Assembly: GCF_003589595.1 (NCBI RefSeq)
Contig: NW_020653766.1
Location: forward strand, 322,718-386,717
DNA length: 64,000 nt
DNA from: Hyposmocoma kahamanoa
Lineage: Eukaryota > Arthropoda > Insecta > Lepidoptera > Cosmopterigidae
Direction of reading: 5' to 3'
Part shown: in pieces, positions 35,434 to 45,620 of the stretch
Numbering within the stretch: position 1 is the first letter of the stretch
How the letters are laid out: every line of letters starts with the position of its first letter
Notes under the pieces: generated by a model
Databases searched by the model: none
The model's input: only the letters and a program-made list of their open reading frames with translations
Told to the model about the DNA's origin: nothing
Position numbers and translations under genes: made by a program

Positions 35434-35738
35434 AGCAGTAGAACTCCTTTTGAAAGAGTTCGTCCACGGAAGTACTGCCACTTTACTTATTTCTGCCGCC
35501 AAGCAGCAATGTGAGCATTACAGCGTTTCGGTTCTGAAGGGTAAGGGTGCTGGTAAAATTACAGGCACATGGTTCTCTTCAAATTATGTCTCAGGGTGAC
35601 AGGGTGGCAGTGCCCCTAAGATCTCTGCGATTTAAAGCTTTGAGTGGCACTGTAACTGTTATGGACAGGTGTGTCGTTCACCACCAGGCGCACGACTTAT
35701 TCGACCCGTCACTTGATGTTGAAAAAAAATAAAAATCA
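35434..35738 (+). repeat. Repeat family B, near-complete reference copy
   Basis: Order: AGCAGTAGAACTCC, GAAAGAGTTCGTCCACGGAA, TATTTCTGCCGCCAAGCAG, CGTTTCGGTTCTGAAGGGTA, CTGGTAAAATTACAGGCAC, TTATGTCTCAGGGTGACAGG, CGATTTAAAGCTTTGAGTGG, CTGTTATGGACAGGTGTG, CACCAGGCGCACGACTTATT, CCCGTCACTTGATGTT, A-rich tail. About 305 bp with no ORF and no obvious tRNA head. The one-sided A tail suggests retroposition. Eleven copies or fragments lie in the window. Confidence 0.85.
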
Positions 35739-36298
35739 ATAAAAGAAATCGCATATCTCCGCACTTATCCGTACTTATTAGTGATAATAAGTGCTATAGA
35801 TTTATGTCAAGTAAAATGCTTATTGCTCTCATATTACACAATGATTTTAAAATGAAAATAGTCAAAATCAATATGCCCGTTTCATAAACCCGTTTTGAAA
35901 TCCTTTCTACTCCATACGCTGCATGAGGCCATTTAAATTAAAACACATCCACCACCAGTTCGGAATGCACTATATTTTCCACTTATGAAAAATTCCAAGC
36001 AGACACGAGACTACAGTACTGCACATCTATATGTACTTTCAATTATTAATTAAACTTATTTCGTAAAATAAATAACATTGATCTTTTTAAGGTACTCCAC
36101 TAGTTATAATTGATACAAAAAATCAATTAAAGTCAAAGAAAAATCCTTCGATCAGGCTGGACTAGTACCAACCGACATTTTTTTTTGCATATCGTATGTA
36201 GCTTAAATCGGAATGTGTTCTGGTAAATTAAATTAAATATATAGTATATAAATTAATATTAGACATAACTAATTAACGACTTTATCATCTTAGTCATC
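35739..36298. other. No gene seen; one minus F motif
   Basis: TACTCCACTAGTTATAA at 36092-36108 is the F motif in reverse. Otherwise AT-rich. Confidence 0.45.
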
Positions 36299-36410
36299 CG
36301 TGACAGTGGGGCCTGTCACCAGCCCGAAACTTTGGTTTGTTTGAAAAAAAAAACGCGATTTAGAGTCGTAAAAATAGTATAATTTCTAATGTTAAATTGT
36401 ACAATTATAA
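36299..36410 (+). repeat. Foldback family D, right-half fragment
   Basis: GGGGCCTGTCACCAGCCCGA, TTGGTTTGTTTGAAAAAA, CGCGATTTAGAGTCGTAAAA and ATAGTATAATTTC correspond to the centre and right arm of 32241-32460. Confidence 0.7.
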
Positions 36411-37029
36411 GCGGTCTAAGTAGCAATTTCTTCCAGGCAACCTTAATATACACGCTTACAAGAATGTTTTCTAATGGAAAAACTACAAATAAACAAACTA
36501 CGTTTTGAATACTAATGTTTATTATGTAAAATATTATATTATTCACGTGCAGGTAATCAGTTCTTTATATTTTTGTTTATATTAAACTGTATATGTAAGG
36601 AATTTTTTTTATATAGAAGGAAATTTGAGCATGAATGCAAAATGCTGACTCAAACAATGGCGGAACGCGGTGGTTCAGAGAATGGCGTAAAAACCGACGT
36701 AAAACTCTCAATGAGGTAAACTGAGTTGCCGAGTTAGTTCTAACTACTAAACAGCTTAGTTATATTAGGTTCGTAGTTTGTATGCAAGCCTGCCGAGGGT
36801 TGTTTTCTACTTGTTATTGGGAAATAACTTTTATACCTGCGAATTTCCTTTTGGGCAAAACATACGTAAAATTCGGTAAATTTTGTATCAAATTTTCATA
36901 TTTATGATAGTCATAACCTGCAGACCTCATTACTAGAGTTTTTTTCAATATTCAAAGTTATTTCCGACAACACATTTGAAGAGTAGTGTAATGTAAAGAG
37001 TAGCAATAGGCCAGTGGGAGGTTTCTTTT
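36411..37029. other. No gene seen
   Basis: AT-rich; nothing recognised. Confidence 0.5.
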
Positions 37030-37240
37030 TCTATAATATCAAGGGACGGGACGATCTAGTCGGGCGCCTGGTGGTGAGCGACATGGCTATTTATAACAGT
37101 TGCAGAGACACTCAAACCTTTCAATCGCATAGCTTTGAGGAGCACTGTCACTGTGCTCTGAGGTGTGAAGCAGCAGAACTCCTTGTGAAAGAGTCCGTCC
37201 AGGGAAGTACTGCCATCTTACCTATTAGAAAAAGAAAATT
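37030..37240. repeat. Family B sequence rearranged: 3' part minus, 5' part plus
   Basis: 37040-37165 is the 3' half of B on the minus strand (GGGACGGGACGATC, GCGCCTGGTGGTGAGC). It is followed at once by the 5' end of B on the plus strand (GCAGCAGAACTCCTTGTG, CCGTCCAGGGAAGTACTGCC). Either an inversion within one copy or two fragments joined. Confidence 0.75.
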
Positions 37241-37409
37241 ACAGATAATTAAGATAAATTGTCATCGACAGTAAAGACATCCATGCACGAGTGTCACGGT
37301 GCGGCCAATGCAAGGTTGACGAATTTATGATTATAATAACATTTCTCTTTTTAGAGGAGGTCTGTCTATAGCAGTGGAACGCACAGACAGTACTAATAAT
37401 ATTATACAC

Positions 37410-37580
37410 ACAAACTCACACAAACTCATAGTCCCGCACTAGGGAAACCCTGTATTAACACACACATAGAAAACCACAAATAAAACTCAAACTCACGTGA
37501 TAAACAAATGTAGGTTATACAAATATTTCTCCCGGCGTGGGAGTCGAGTCCGGGACCTCTGCGTGGCTGTCAAGATAATC
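37410..37580 (-). repeat. tRNA-derived SINE family A, 5'-truncated minus copy
   Basis: CCCGCACTAGGGAAACCCTG to GACCTCTGCGTGGC; the region beyond the anticodon arm is lost. Confidence 0.85.
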
Positions 37581-38331
37581 CAGCAAAGGTTGTTAATGAT
37601 TATGTCTTGTAATTAATTTTGCCTTCAGTTTTATGTATATTCGTTGTAGTTGTGTTGGTAGGTGCTCGTGGCCTTGTATGTACACCAAATCATCAAAAGT
37701 CTATTACAAAGATCCTATTTCACTCGCCATTAAGCACTTATTCGAGTTTTCTCTAAAACATTATTTAAATAGGGTAATTCGGGCGACATTTGGGTTGCGA
37801 ATATAAAAATACGCAGCCCGCCCGCGGATTAGCCGCCTCGCCCTAACAAGGGACAGATTATTTTAAAAGAATATTTATACATCTTTTGTATTTTATTCTA
37901 AACAGCTAATTTTACAAGCTGTTGTTGTTGTTCAAAAAATTTAACGGTGTTTAGTAATAAATAAGGGTCAAACACAAACTGTCGTCAAGACTATTTAAAT
38001 ATATCATAGTTATCATCTTCTGGGCACGGGTTAGAGAGTTTAACGAGAGGATTTAGATCATAGTCTAGCTACACTAGACCAATGCAGCTTGGGGACTCAC
38101 CCTTAGATAGAAGCGTTATCACTTAATTTTGCAACGCAAACTTATCACGACCTGAACAAAGGCCAGATCAAGCAATGTATGTATGTAACGTGTATGTATG
38201 AAAACACTGATTCGTGTTGATTAGGTGAGAGATATGTTTCAGGATCGTAGCAACTGTACGGCTGTTGTCTCTGCGAACCCCAGTGGGAAAGGGCGTAAAG
38301 TAGGTGTAAGAATGAAGATTGGACAATCGGG

Positions 38332-38335
<4 letters not shown>
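37581..38335. other. No gene seen; possible repeat next to the LINE 3' end
   Basis: 38240-38335 contains GGCTGTTGTCTCTGCGAACC and CCCAGTGGGAAAGGGCGTAA, words I recall from a common lepidopteran repeat; family unknown. It ends GGGGCCC against the T run. Confidence 0.4.
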
Positions 38336-38370
<35 letters not shown>

Positions 38371-41300
38371 TACTAAGCTCGACAGATGACTCCGTCCCAC
38401 CTGATGTTAAATGAAACGGAGTCCAGACGCAAGGACAACTGGTGCAGCGTGAAAACAACGCATCATCAGTCGCCCTCACCCTGCCGGCCTACAAGGTGCT
38501 TCTTCACGCCTCGCTTGAAGGACCCCAAGTCATAGGAAGGAGGAAATACGTGTGCTGGTAGATTGTTCCATCTTTTGGAAGTGCGACAAAGAAACGAGTC
38601 ACCAAATTTCTTTGTGCGCGATGGAATGCTAGAGACAGTATAGCGGTGACTCCGGAGAGCAGCACGCGTGCTCCTATGGAGGAAGGGAGAAGGTGGGATA
38701 AGGTCAAAGAGTTCTTCAGAGCACTCGCCGTGGTATAAACGGTAGAAAGCGCTGAGTGACGCAATATCTCTACGCAATTGCAGAGGTTCGAGAGTATTAG
38801 TGACCTCTGCATTGCCGATAATGCGTATAGCGCGCCGCTGCAATCTGTCCAAGGCATCGAGAAGGTACTTAGCGGAACCGTCCCAGAGGTGCGAACAATA
38901 CTCCACGCACGATCGCACTTGTGTCTTATACAAGAGACACAACTGATCCGGCGCGAAGAAGCGTCGCACTCTGTTCAGGACACCGAGTTTACGTGAAGCT
39001 GTTTTTATCACGGCTTCAATGTAGTCCCTCTGGTTCAGATCGCAGCGAATCTCCGTACCGAGCATGCTAATGCTGCTCTGTAGGCTAAGTGGTGTGCCCT
39101 GAAGAGAAGGAAGGGGAAGGAATGGTGTCTTTTTTGCCGTGAACGCGCACACCTGTGTTTTCTTGGCATTGAACTCAACAAGATTATTGGAGCCCCATTG
39201 AGATATGAGGTCCAACACCCGATTGAGCTCAATGACAAGATTCACTCGCTTCTCTTCAGTCTCGACCCGCCCAGCCGCAGGGTGACCATTATACCCCCCG
39301 TGCACTGTACTATCATCTGCATAGCAATGAATATTTCCAAGTGGAAGCATATCATTGATATGCAGAAGGAACAGCGTGGGGGATAGAACGGACCCCTGAG
39401 GGACACCAGCGTTCACTGACATGAATTCCGAAGCGCATCCGTCTGACAGCACTCGGATTCTGCGCTCATGCAGGAAGCCAGCGACCCAGTTGCAGAACTG
39501 GGCAGGCAGGCCGTATGACGGGAGTTTGGAGAGAAGAGCTTTGTGCCAGACCCGATCAAAAGCCTTGGCTATGTCAAGGCTAACAGCCATCGACTCGCCA
39601 CGCTTATCAATAGCCACACCCCAGAGATGTGTAATAAACGCTAAAAGATCACCCGTTGACCGTTTCGGCCGAAACCCGTATTGACGATCGTGAATTAAGG
39701 AGTGTTCTTCTAGGTAGTGGATTAGCTGTTTATTTAAAATCCGTTCCATCACTTTACACAAAACTGAAGTTACGGCTATTGGGCGGTAATTATTCGGATC
39801 TGATCGATCTCCTTTTTTGGGGACCGGTTGCACATTAGCCTTTCTCCAAGATTCCGGCACACAACCTGAAGAGAGCGAGAGGCGGTAAAGGCGCGTTAAC
39901 ACGGGGGACAACTCCGCTGCACACATTTTCAGAACGATTGGAGGAATGCCATCAGGACCATTAGCTTTCCGGACATCGATTGACTGCAACTCTGCACGGA
40001 CATCACACTGCCTGATTTTAAGATCGGGCATTGTGTGGCCACAGTGAGGAATTATAGGTGGCTGTGCATTGCAGTCGTCGATTCGGGAGTTAGCCGCAAA
40101 GAGTTTAGCCAGGAGATCGACCTTCTCCTGCGGCTTATGGGCTAAAGTTCCGTCAGGACATCGTAATGGTGGCAGCGAGGGTTGGCAGAAGTTGGATTGC
40201 ACGGCTTTGGCCAGACGCCAGTAGCTACGGCTGCCCGTAGGATGCGTCAGTAGTTCTTGGCCGACCCGAGCAACGCGCTGGGCATCCGCTCTAATGTAAG
40301 CCCTTTTGCAGGACTTGGTGGCATTATTGTAGGCTGCTTTCAGCGAGTGGGTTTCGGGATCTCCAAGTGCTATACCTTTGATCCAAGCGCGATATGCCTC
40401 TTGCCTTTTATCAGCAGCACTGGCACACTCGCGGTTGAACCATCGGTTGCGTCTGCCTTTGCCGATGAGATAGGAATTTGGAATGTAGTATTCCATCCCT
40501 AAAACTATCTCATCAGCAACTGCAGCCGCACTAGCTGTTGGGTCCTTCCCACTGAAGCAGCGCTGCCCCCAAGGAACGGATGCGAAATAATCCCGCATAC
40601 CATCCCAATCTGCCGACGAGTGGTGCCAAATCTGGCGTTTCGATACCGCGGAAGGCGGTAGCGGGTCCAGAGGCACTTTACTGGATACCAAGCAGTGATC
40701 AGAAGATCCTAAAGGAGCTCGAACCTCCACTCGGTAACCAGCTGGACGATTCGTCAGCAGAAGGTCCAACAAAGAGGGCGCGTGACCGACTATATCTGGG
40801 ATCCTGGTGGGCTGGTTCACCAGTTGAGTCAGGTCGTGCGTGAGGGCGAATGCATGGGCAATTCTACCAGCATGGTCAGTTTTGGAGGAACTTAACCACA
40901 ACTCGTGGTGAGCATTGAAGTCCCCCAAAAACACCAATTCCGCCAATGGAAATCGCTCCTGCGCATCATCTGCTACCCGACTAAGATGGTCCATAAGTCG
41001 AGTTGTCTCCATGTCGCCATTATGGGATCGGTAGACGCAAACATAGACACGGCTATGAGAGCCCAAGTCGACGTGTACCACAAGGAGGGAAAAGGAAGGG
41101 TCCTCCAGACAGCGCAGACGCCGACAACAAACATCCGCCCGAACGAACAAGCAAACTCCGGCTTTGGCTTTGAAGGATTCTTCAAGCACAAAGCCCGGAT
41201 AGTGCAAGTAGCCTGTGTCGGCCGGGCAGATTATTTGCGTCTCCGTCAAAAACATCATTGCTGGCCGTGCCGTCTCAAGATGGTGGTGGACGGCATTGAG

Positions 41301-41404
41301 GTTTGCATGGAGTCCGCGGATGTTAGCGAACTCGACCTCAAACGGTTTGGTTGTGGTGGGGGTGTGCACCGCTGTTCGACCAGTTTTTTAAGCGTCATTG
41401 AGAG
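38336..41404 (-). mobile_element. Second Jockey-like LINE, 5'-truncated at the start codon
   Basis: Minus-strand element: T run 38336-38367 (poly-A tail), 3' UTR 38368-38465, EN-RT frame 38466-41369 and at most 35 bp of further 5' sequence before CR1-like sequence begins at 41405. Lacks the leader and ribozyme region of the plus-strand copy at 536-1200. No matching direct repeats flank it (left AATCGGGGCCC, right ATAAGTTTAAAGAG), so insertion involved target deletion, a twin event, or later rearrangement. Confidence 0.85.
38466..41369 (-). CDS. Endonuclease/reverse transcriptase of Jockey-like LINE, 967 codons open
   Basis: Function: target-primed reverse transcription. APE endonuclease: NIRGLH (Asn 16), TETQ (Glu 43), YRSHNGD (113-119), GDFNAHH (149-155), GSSDH (221-225). 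Reverse transcriptase about 468-740: GPDGIPPIVLK, NNYRPIAVTSVL, YGFRPKRSTGD, SLDIAKAFDRV (motif A, 597-607), NAGVPQGSVLSPTLF (motif B), CYADDST (motif C, 682-688). C-terminal region with RSCVEYCSHLWDGSAKYLL and RWNNLPAHVFPPSYDLGSF. All catalytic residues are kept and no stop interrupts the frame. The first codon is GTG and an in-frame stop lies seven codons upstream. An ATG at 41396-41398 aligns with the start of the sister copy but is out of frame by one base in an A6 run (41384-41389). So the start is probably broken; it may not be translated in full. Confidence 0.88.
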   Translation of the reverse strand: MHTPTTTKPFEVEFANIRGLHANLNAVHHHLETARPAMMFLTETQIICPADTGYLHYPGFVLEESFKAKAGVCLFVRADVCCRRLRCLEDPSFSLLVVHVDLGSHSRVYVCVYRSHNGDMETTRLMDHLSRVADDAQERFPLAELVFLGDFNAHHELWLSSSKTDHAGRIAHAFALTHDLTQLVNQPTRIPDIVGHAPSLLDLLLTNRPAGYRVEVRAPLGSSDHCLVSSKVPLDPLPPSAVSKRQIWHHSSADWDGMRDYFASVPWGQRCFSGKDPTASAAAVADEIVLGMEYYIPNSYLIGKGRRNRWFNRECASAADKRQEAYRAWIKGIALGDPETHSLKAAYNNATKSCKRAYIRADAQRVARVGQELLTHPTGSRSYWRLAKAVQSNFCQPSLPPLRCPDGTLAHKPQEKVDLLAKLFAANSRIDDCNAQPPIIPHCGHTMPDLKIRQCDVRAELQSIDVRKANGPDGIPPIVLKMCAAELSPVLTRLYRLSLSSGCVPESWRKANVQPVPKKGDRSDPNNYRPIAVTSVLCKVMERILNKQLIHYLEEHSLIHDRQYGFRPKRSTGDLLAFITHLWGVAIDKRGESMAVSLDIAKAFDRVWHKALLSKLPSYGLPAQFCNWVAGFLHERRIRVLSDGCASEFMSVNAGVPQGSVLSPTLFLLHINDMLPLGNIHCYADDSTVHGGYNGHPAAGRVETEEKRVNLVIELNRVLDLISQWGSNNLVEFNAKKTQVCAFTAKKTPFLPLPSLQGTPLSLQSSISMLGTEIRCDLNQRDYIEAVIKTASRKLGVLNRVRRFFAPDQLCLLYKTQVRSCVEYCSHLWDGSAKYLLDALDRLQRRAIRIIGNAEVTNTLEPLQLRRDIASLSAFYRLYHGECSEELFDLIPPSPFLHRSTRAALRSHRYTVSSIPSRTKKFGDSFLCRTSKRWNNLPAHVFPPSYDLGSFKRGVKKHLVGRQGEGD

Positions 41405-41870
41405 ATAAGTTTAAAGAGATTGACATTCTTACTCTAACGTCACAGTACATTTATGAAAATGTTATTTATGTTATAAAAATATTACTTGTTTTTATAAAAT
41501 ATAGTCAGAGACATAACATTAGCACGAGGAAAAAAACTGGTTCTTCTTGATAGTTATCTTCAAAAGTGTCAAATTAGTTTAAGGGCGAAGTACACGCTTC
41601 TATAATAAGATTCCGATTGACATTCAAAATGGTTTAAAACTATAGTGAAACAACAACTTATATTAAAGGTTATTATACAGCTGCTGCGTACTTGGATTAC
41701 AAAAATCCGTGGTAGTGATGTTTAAATGAAATATTGCAATGATAAACGTATTCAAACGTATATTTACAAAAAGCAACTCCCTGAGTTTCTTGCTCATTCT
41801 TCTCAAGGGAATCTGCCTTACGAATAAGCTGTAGAGTTTAATCAACATGACGATTTCACGTGTCGAAAGA
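41405..41870 (+). pseudogene. CR1-like LINE, C-terminal and 3' UTR fragment
   Basis: ATAAGTTTAAAGAGATTGAC onward translates in mixed frames to INILT.TSQYIYENVIYV, a decayed middle, then IKGYYTAAAYLDYKNPW and a stop, followed by a 3' UTR with TTTCTTGCTCATTCTTCTC and GGGAATCTGCCTTACG. The same order is in the minus copy 53698-54242. The upstream part is missing where the Jockey-like element abuts. Confidence 0.85.
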
Positions 41871-42848
41871 TTATTTGAATTTGGATGCTCTAAAATAGAG
41901 GCATTTATTTATATATACAATAGCCACTACATATTAAACTAACAACTACGGCGTATTCTACAAATAATACACTATTGTCACGTTAGCTGCGTACCGGGAA
42001 GACGAAGATGTTAGTAGTTTTAAACAATAAGCTTATTTACCTATTTCCTGTCGTACCTCGTCGCTGCGCTACTTGTCAATTTGTTTCAATCTTGAACTAA
42101 TACCGTATTAACCTGCTTGAAGACGTTACAAACTAGGCACTTATTTACTAGCACGTTGTACACACCCCTCCCAGTTTTGCAATAAAGCAAAAACGAATCC
42201 CCCCACAATCTATTCTGAAAGCTTATTTATTATTCCATGTTTACCGTCAGAAAGTATTCCCGCGGAATAAATAATAAACAAAATTCTTACCGATAAACAT
42301 TTTGTGACTTGTTTATCTTGTTACCGACGTAAACATTTATTACAGTGCAATTAATGCAATCCCAACAACGGGAAGCGGTTGCACTGTTTATTGTTTTAAC
42401 AAAGTGTTAATTTAGATAGTCTGTGCGGATTATAACGTTACTGATATTTATTTTGTTTGAATTGTCTTCAATTTCGTACTAAAGTAAATTTATTTTAACT
42501 AATTTACATACACAATGATGCAAAACCACAAATGTGTCAGGCGGGGATTTATCCATTTGAAGGTTTAACATAGAGCGCTTTCTACTTTCACTGACGGATT
42601 TAACAAACATGTATTGTGATTTATTTTGCCATAGTCATAGTTATTTATTGATAACAAAAAGTTACAAGTCGTAAAAAATTTACAATAACAAATAATTGAG
42701 TTGATTGACAAGAAATAATTACTACGATAATTCAATCTTAATAATAATAATAAAAATAAGTTACACAAAAACAATGATAAAAAAATAAAAATATTATAAA
42801 TTGCGTTACAATTACGTCAAACTCCTAACAGTAAATTAATCAACATGG
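41871..42848. other. No gene seen
   Basis: AT-rich; TAATAATAATAATAAAAATA at about 42740 belongs to the 3' side of the RTE fragment that follows. Confidence 0.5.
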
Positions 42849-43263
42849 TCAGCCAAGATCAACCCTATGCTGGGCATAGGCCTTTCCTTTATTGCGCCAA
42901 AATTTTCGATCCTGCGCCATTTGCATCCTGCGCGATCCCACAAATCTGACGATATCGTCAGACCATCGGGCTGGTGGTCTTCCCACTGGCCTTTTTGCTC
43001 CTCTTGGCCATCATTCTGTGACTGCTTTGGCCCATCGACAGTATTCTCGTCTAGCCAAATCTCCCGCCCACCTCCACTATAACCTCGTAATGCGATTATC
43101 CACATCATTGACCTTCGGTTTACGTTTAATTTCGACGTTTGGTACACGATCCACGAGAGAAATGCCCAGCATATAACGCTCCATCGCTCTTTGTGCCACC
43201 TAGTTTTGTACATAATTATTTTGCTTAGTGAGAGTCCATGCTTCCGTCAAGCACCGTGGGAAT
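42849..43263 (-). pseudogene. RTE-type LINE, C-terminal fragment
   Basis: One minus-strand frame with three internal stops reads EAWTLTKQN, VAQRAMERYMLGISLVDRV, KRKPKVNDVDNRITRL, WRWAGDLARR, KRPVGRPPARWSDDIVRFVG and RRMQMAQDRKFWRNKGKAY, ending in a stop at 42849-42851. The AMER.MLG.SL.DR and GRPP.RW.DD signatures are typical of the end of RTE-clade polyproteins. The endonuclease and RT core are gone. Confidence 0.9.
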
Positions 43264-43934
43264 TTCGACTCAAAGAAAGAAATAAATGAATAGAATCACA
43301 CAATACTATGATCAAATGTAACGCATCAGATTGTCTTCGCTAATTTCAGTATTATATTAAAGACAACCTATTTGAGACTACAGCTTCGGTGGTTCAGGAA
43401 CTATTCCTTGTAAATCACCTGGAATTCTAGTGGTCAGAAGCAACCCCAAATCAGGTATCGCACAGACATTACCTTGTTCTCAGTTCGTCGGCTAACACGC
43501 GCAACGTATAGCTAATAACTTAAATAACGTCGACAAAACATACATCGCACTCTCAAATTCCATATGAAAACAGCGAATTTGTTTGCGTTCAATTATTGTT
43601 ATGAAGCTGGCAGGTGTAATTGACTCCTCCCACCCCGCCGTCGCGCCTCTCGGCCGCGTCTCGGGACTACGCTAGCAATAATTTCTATTATGAAGAGCGT
43701 CGTCTCGAATATTATTATTTTTCTCCTACTAGTTAGTAAAAATCGAATCACGTCGCGTCTGTTACGAGGAGTAAGCACCCCACAGCTTATTGTAGAAAGA
43801 AAGCATAAGCTTAAATAAGATAAGCAGCGGCGACTCCGTGCCTAGTACTTAGACTTAAAGTAACGAGAGGCCATTACGGCAAATTTTCTTTTAGTAAATT
43901 CAAATTTAAAATATATTTATTTTTTAATAAATAA
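43264..43934. other. No gene seen
   Basis: A short C/G-rich stretch at 43625-43670 (CCACCCCGCCGTCGCG). No coding signal. Confidence 0.45.
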
Positions 43935-44058
43935 ACTTAATTAACCACTATTCATTCGCAAGGCAGATTTGAATAGTAGTAGTTTGAGTAGTATAATGAA
44001 TAGTAAAGACTAGCTATGTCTCTTTGTATATAGACATTTTGTACACATTTGTCATTTT

Positions 44059-44237
44059 CGTGGCCGAAGGAACACCTTGCTGGTCTGCCACGCAGAGGTT
44101 CCTGCTTTGATTAGCGGGCCGGGAGAAATATTTCTATCGTCAGTTTGGATGTCATTTGTGGTTGTCTATATGTTTGTCCATGGTACCCGCGACTCAGGGT
44201 TTCCCTAGTGTGGGGCTATGAATGTGTGCGTTATTCA
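44059..44237 (+). repeat. tRNA-derived SINE family A, copy 8
   Basis: GTGGCCGAAGGAACACCTTG, TCTGCCACGCAGAGGTTCC, GCGGGCCGGGAGAAATATTT, then the body with a short deletion, ending GTGTGCGTTATTCA. Confidence 0.85.
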
Positions 44238-44242
44238 TTCAC

Positions 44243-44545
44243 AAAGTCGTGGTAGCGTAATGGTTCAATCTAGAGGCCGTAGGTTCGATTCCGGTCTCGC
44301 ACCTATGACTTTGTCAGCATTTATGTGCGAAATTTAAATTGAAATTTACCATGAAATTGAGCTTCGATGAAGAAAAATATGGTGATGAAACCTGCAGATG
44401 GAAGAAGGTTCACAATCCTTGGTAAACGTGTAAAGTCCTCAACCCGCAATGGGCTAGTGTGGCGGACTATGGCGTAAACCCTTGCCGGAGAAGAGACCCG
44501 TGCCCAGTTGCTGCTGTGGGACGTATAAATGAGTTGATGAGTTGA
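44243..44545 (+). repeat. SINE family C, full copy
   Basis: Head GTGGTAGCGTAATGGTTC and B box GGTTCGATTCC, body, GTGTAAAGTCCTCAACCCGC, AGTGTGGCGGACTATGGCG, GAAGAGACCCGTGCCCAG and GTGGGACGTATAAATG. Sits directly behind SINE A. Confidence 0.8.
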
Positions 44546-45163
44546 AAACGGATCGATACAGAAACAGATAGAGATGATCGGAAAGTGGTAAACCGCCACT
44601 ACCATGGATTTTCCTCACGAGAGTGCGCAGAAGCCTTATAATGACATTTTGTTTAAAGTTTCTGTTTTACAAATTGCTTTAAACTGTTAAATTGTTTATC
44701 GAAGAGCGTATTCATTGCCTCTTAAATGAGTTTGTGACTTTGTCACGACGACTGTCAAGGACAGCCACTTTATTTTTATTTATCGAATTAAACTTATGTC
44801 TACCACTATTTTTATGAAAAAAATGGTATTCTTCTTAATATATTTTTATAAATATGTCATTGTAAGAATGTTAATTCTCTGTAATCTACGTAACTCATCC
44901 CTGTAAAAAGCTTTGGGATGAAGATTGTAAATTATCCTACCAACACGTTTCTGCAGGATATTTAGATTCTATTAAAGTAGATCATGATAAATGATAAATT
45001 AAATAAGATAAATGGCAAATTTTTTACATCAACAGGAATCGGCGGCATTACCTCAAAGCAAATAAAATGGGATTATAAGTTGTTGAGCTTTGAAATGTGG
45101 GTGACAAAACAATATTTTTCACCAAGAATATTGATTCTTGGGTTGCCACAGTTCAACAGTTTT

Positions 45164-45437
45164 AGTAGCAGTAGAACTTGTGAAAGAGTTCGTCCAAGGA
45201 AGTACTGCCATCGTACCTATTTCGGCCGCCAAGCAGCCTTTCGATTTCAAAGGTAAAATTACTGGCACATTTGACTTATCAACTTATGTCTCAGGGTGAC
45301 GGGCGCAGTGGTTGTGCCCCTCACATCTTTGCGATTTGAAGCTCCGAGTAGCAATGCATCTGTTATGGACAGGCGTGTGGCTCACCACCAGCCCCACGAT
45401 TTGTTCGTCCCGTCCCTTGGTATTATAAAATAAAAAC
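45164..45437 (+). repeat. Repeat family B, copy
   Basis: TAGCAGTAGAACTTG to CCGTCCCTTGGTATTATAAAA. Missing a short piece around the AATGTGAGCATTACTGCG region. Confidence 0.9.
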
Positions 45438-45489
45438 TCAAACATATCTTTCTTTCATAGAAAACCAAGTTACACTTGTAATCGTTTCA

Positions 45490-45620
45490 TTGATTAAATT
45501 CTGCTTCTCATTCCCAAGACAGATTTATATGAGAATACTGAGTTCTAGTTCTAGAATCTAGGGGTTGCTCTTTGTAAATAAGCATTTGTACACATTAATC
45601 ATTTGCTTAAAAAGGTTTCT
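45490..45620 (-). repeat. CR1-like LINE 3' UTR fragment
   Basis: GACAGATTTATATGAGAATA, CTAGGGGTTGCTCTTTGTAA and ACACATTAATCATTTGC mirror 43940-44055 and 53780-53860. No coding part attached. Confidence 0.6.

Larger units (their letters stand above)
43935..45080 (-). pseudogene. CR1-like LINE 3' part, split by two SINEs
   Basis: C-terminal coding remnant at about 44575-45080 (compare 53904-54330: AAATGAGTTTGTGACTTTGT, GACGACTGTCAAGGACAGCC, CCAACACGTTTCTGCAGGA) and 3' UTR at 43935-44058 (CGCAAGGCAGATTTGAATAG). SINE A (44059-44237) and SINE C (44243-44545) separate them. About 60 bp of extra sequence lies near 44970-45040. Many stops. Confidence 0.75.

Noticed and set aside
38336..38367. T run as a simple microsatellite
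   Set aside because: It sits directly at the 3' end of the minus-strand LINE and is its poly-A tail.
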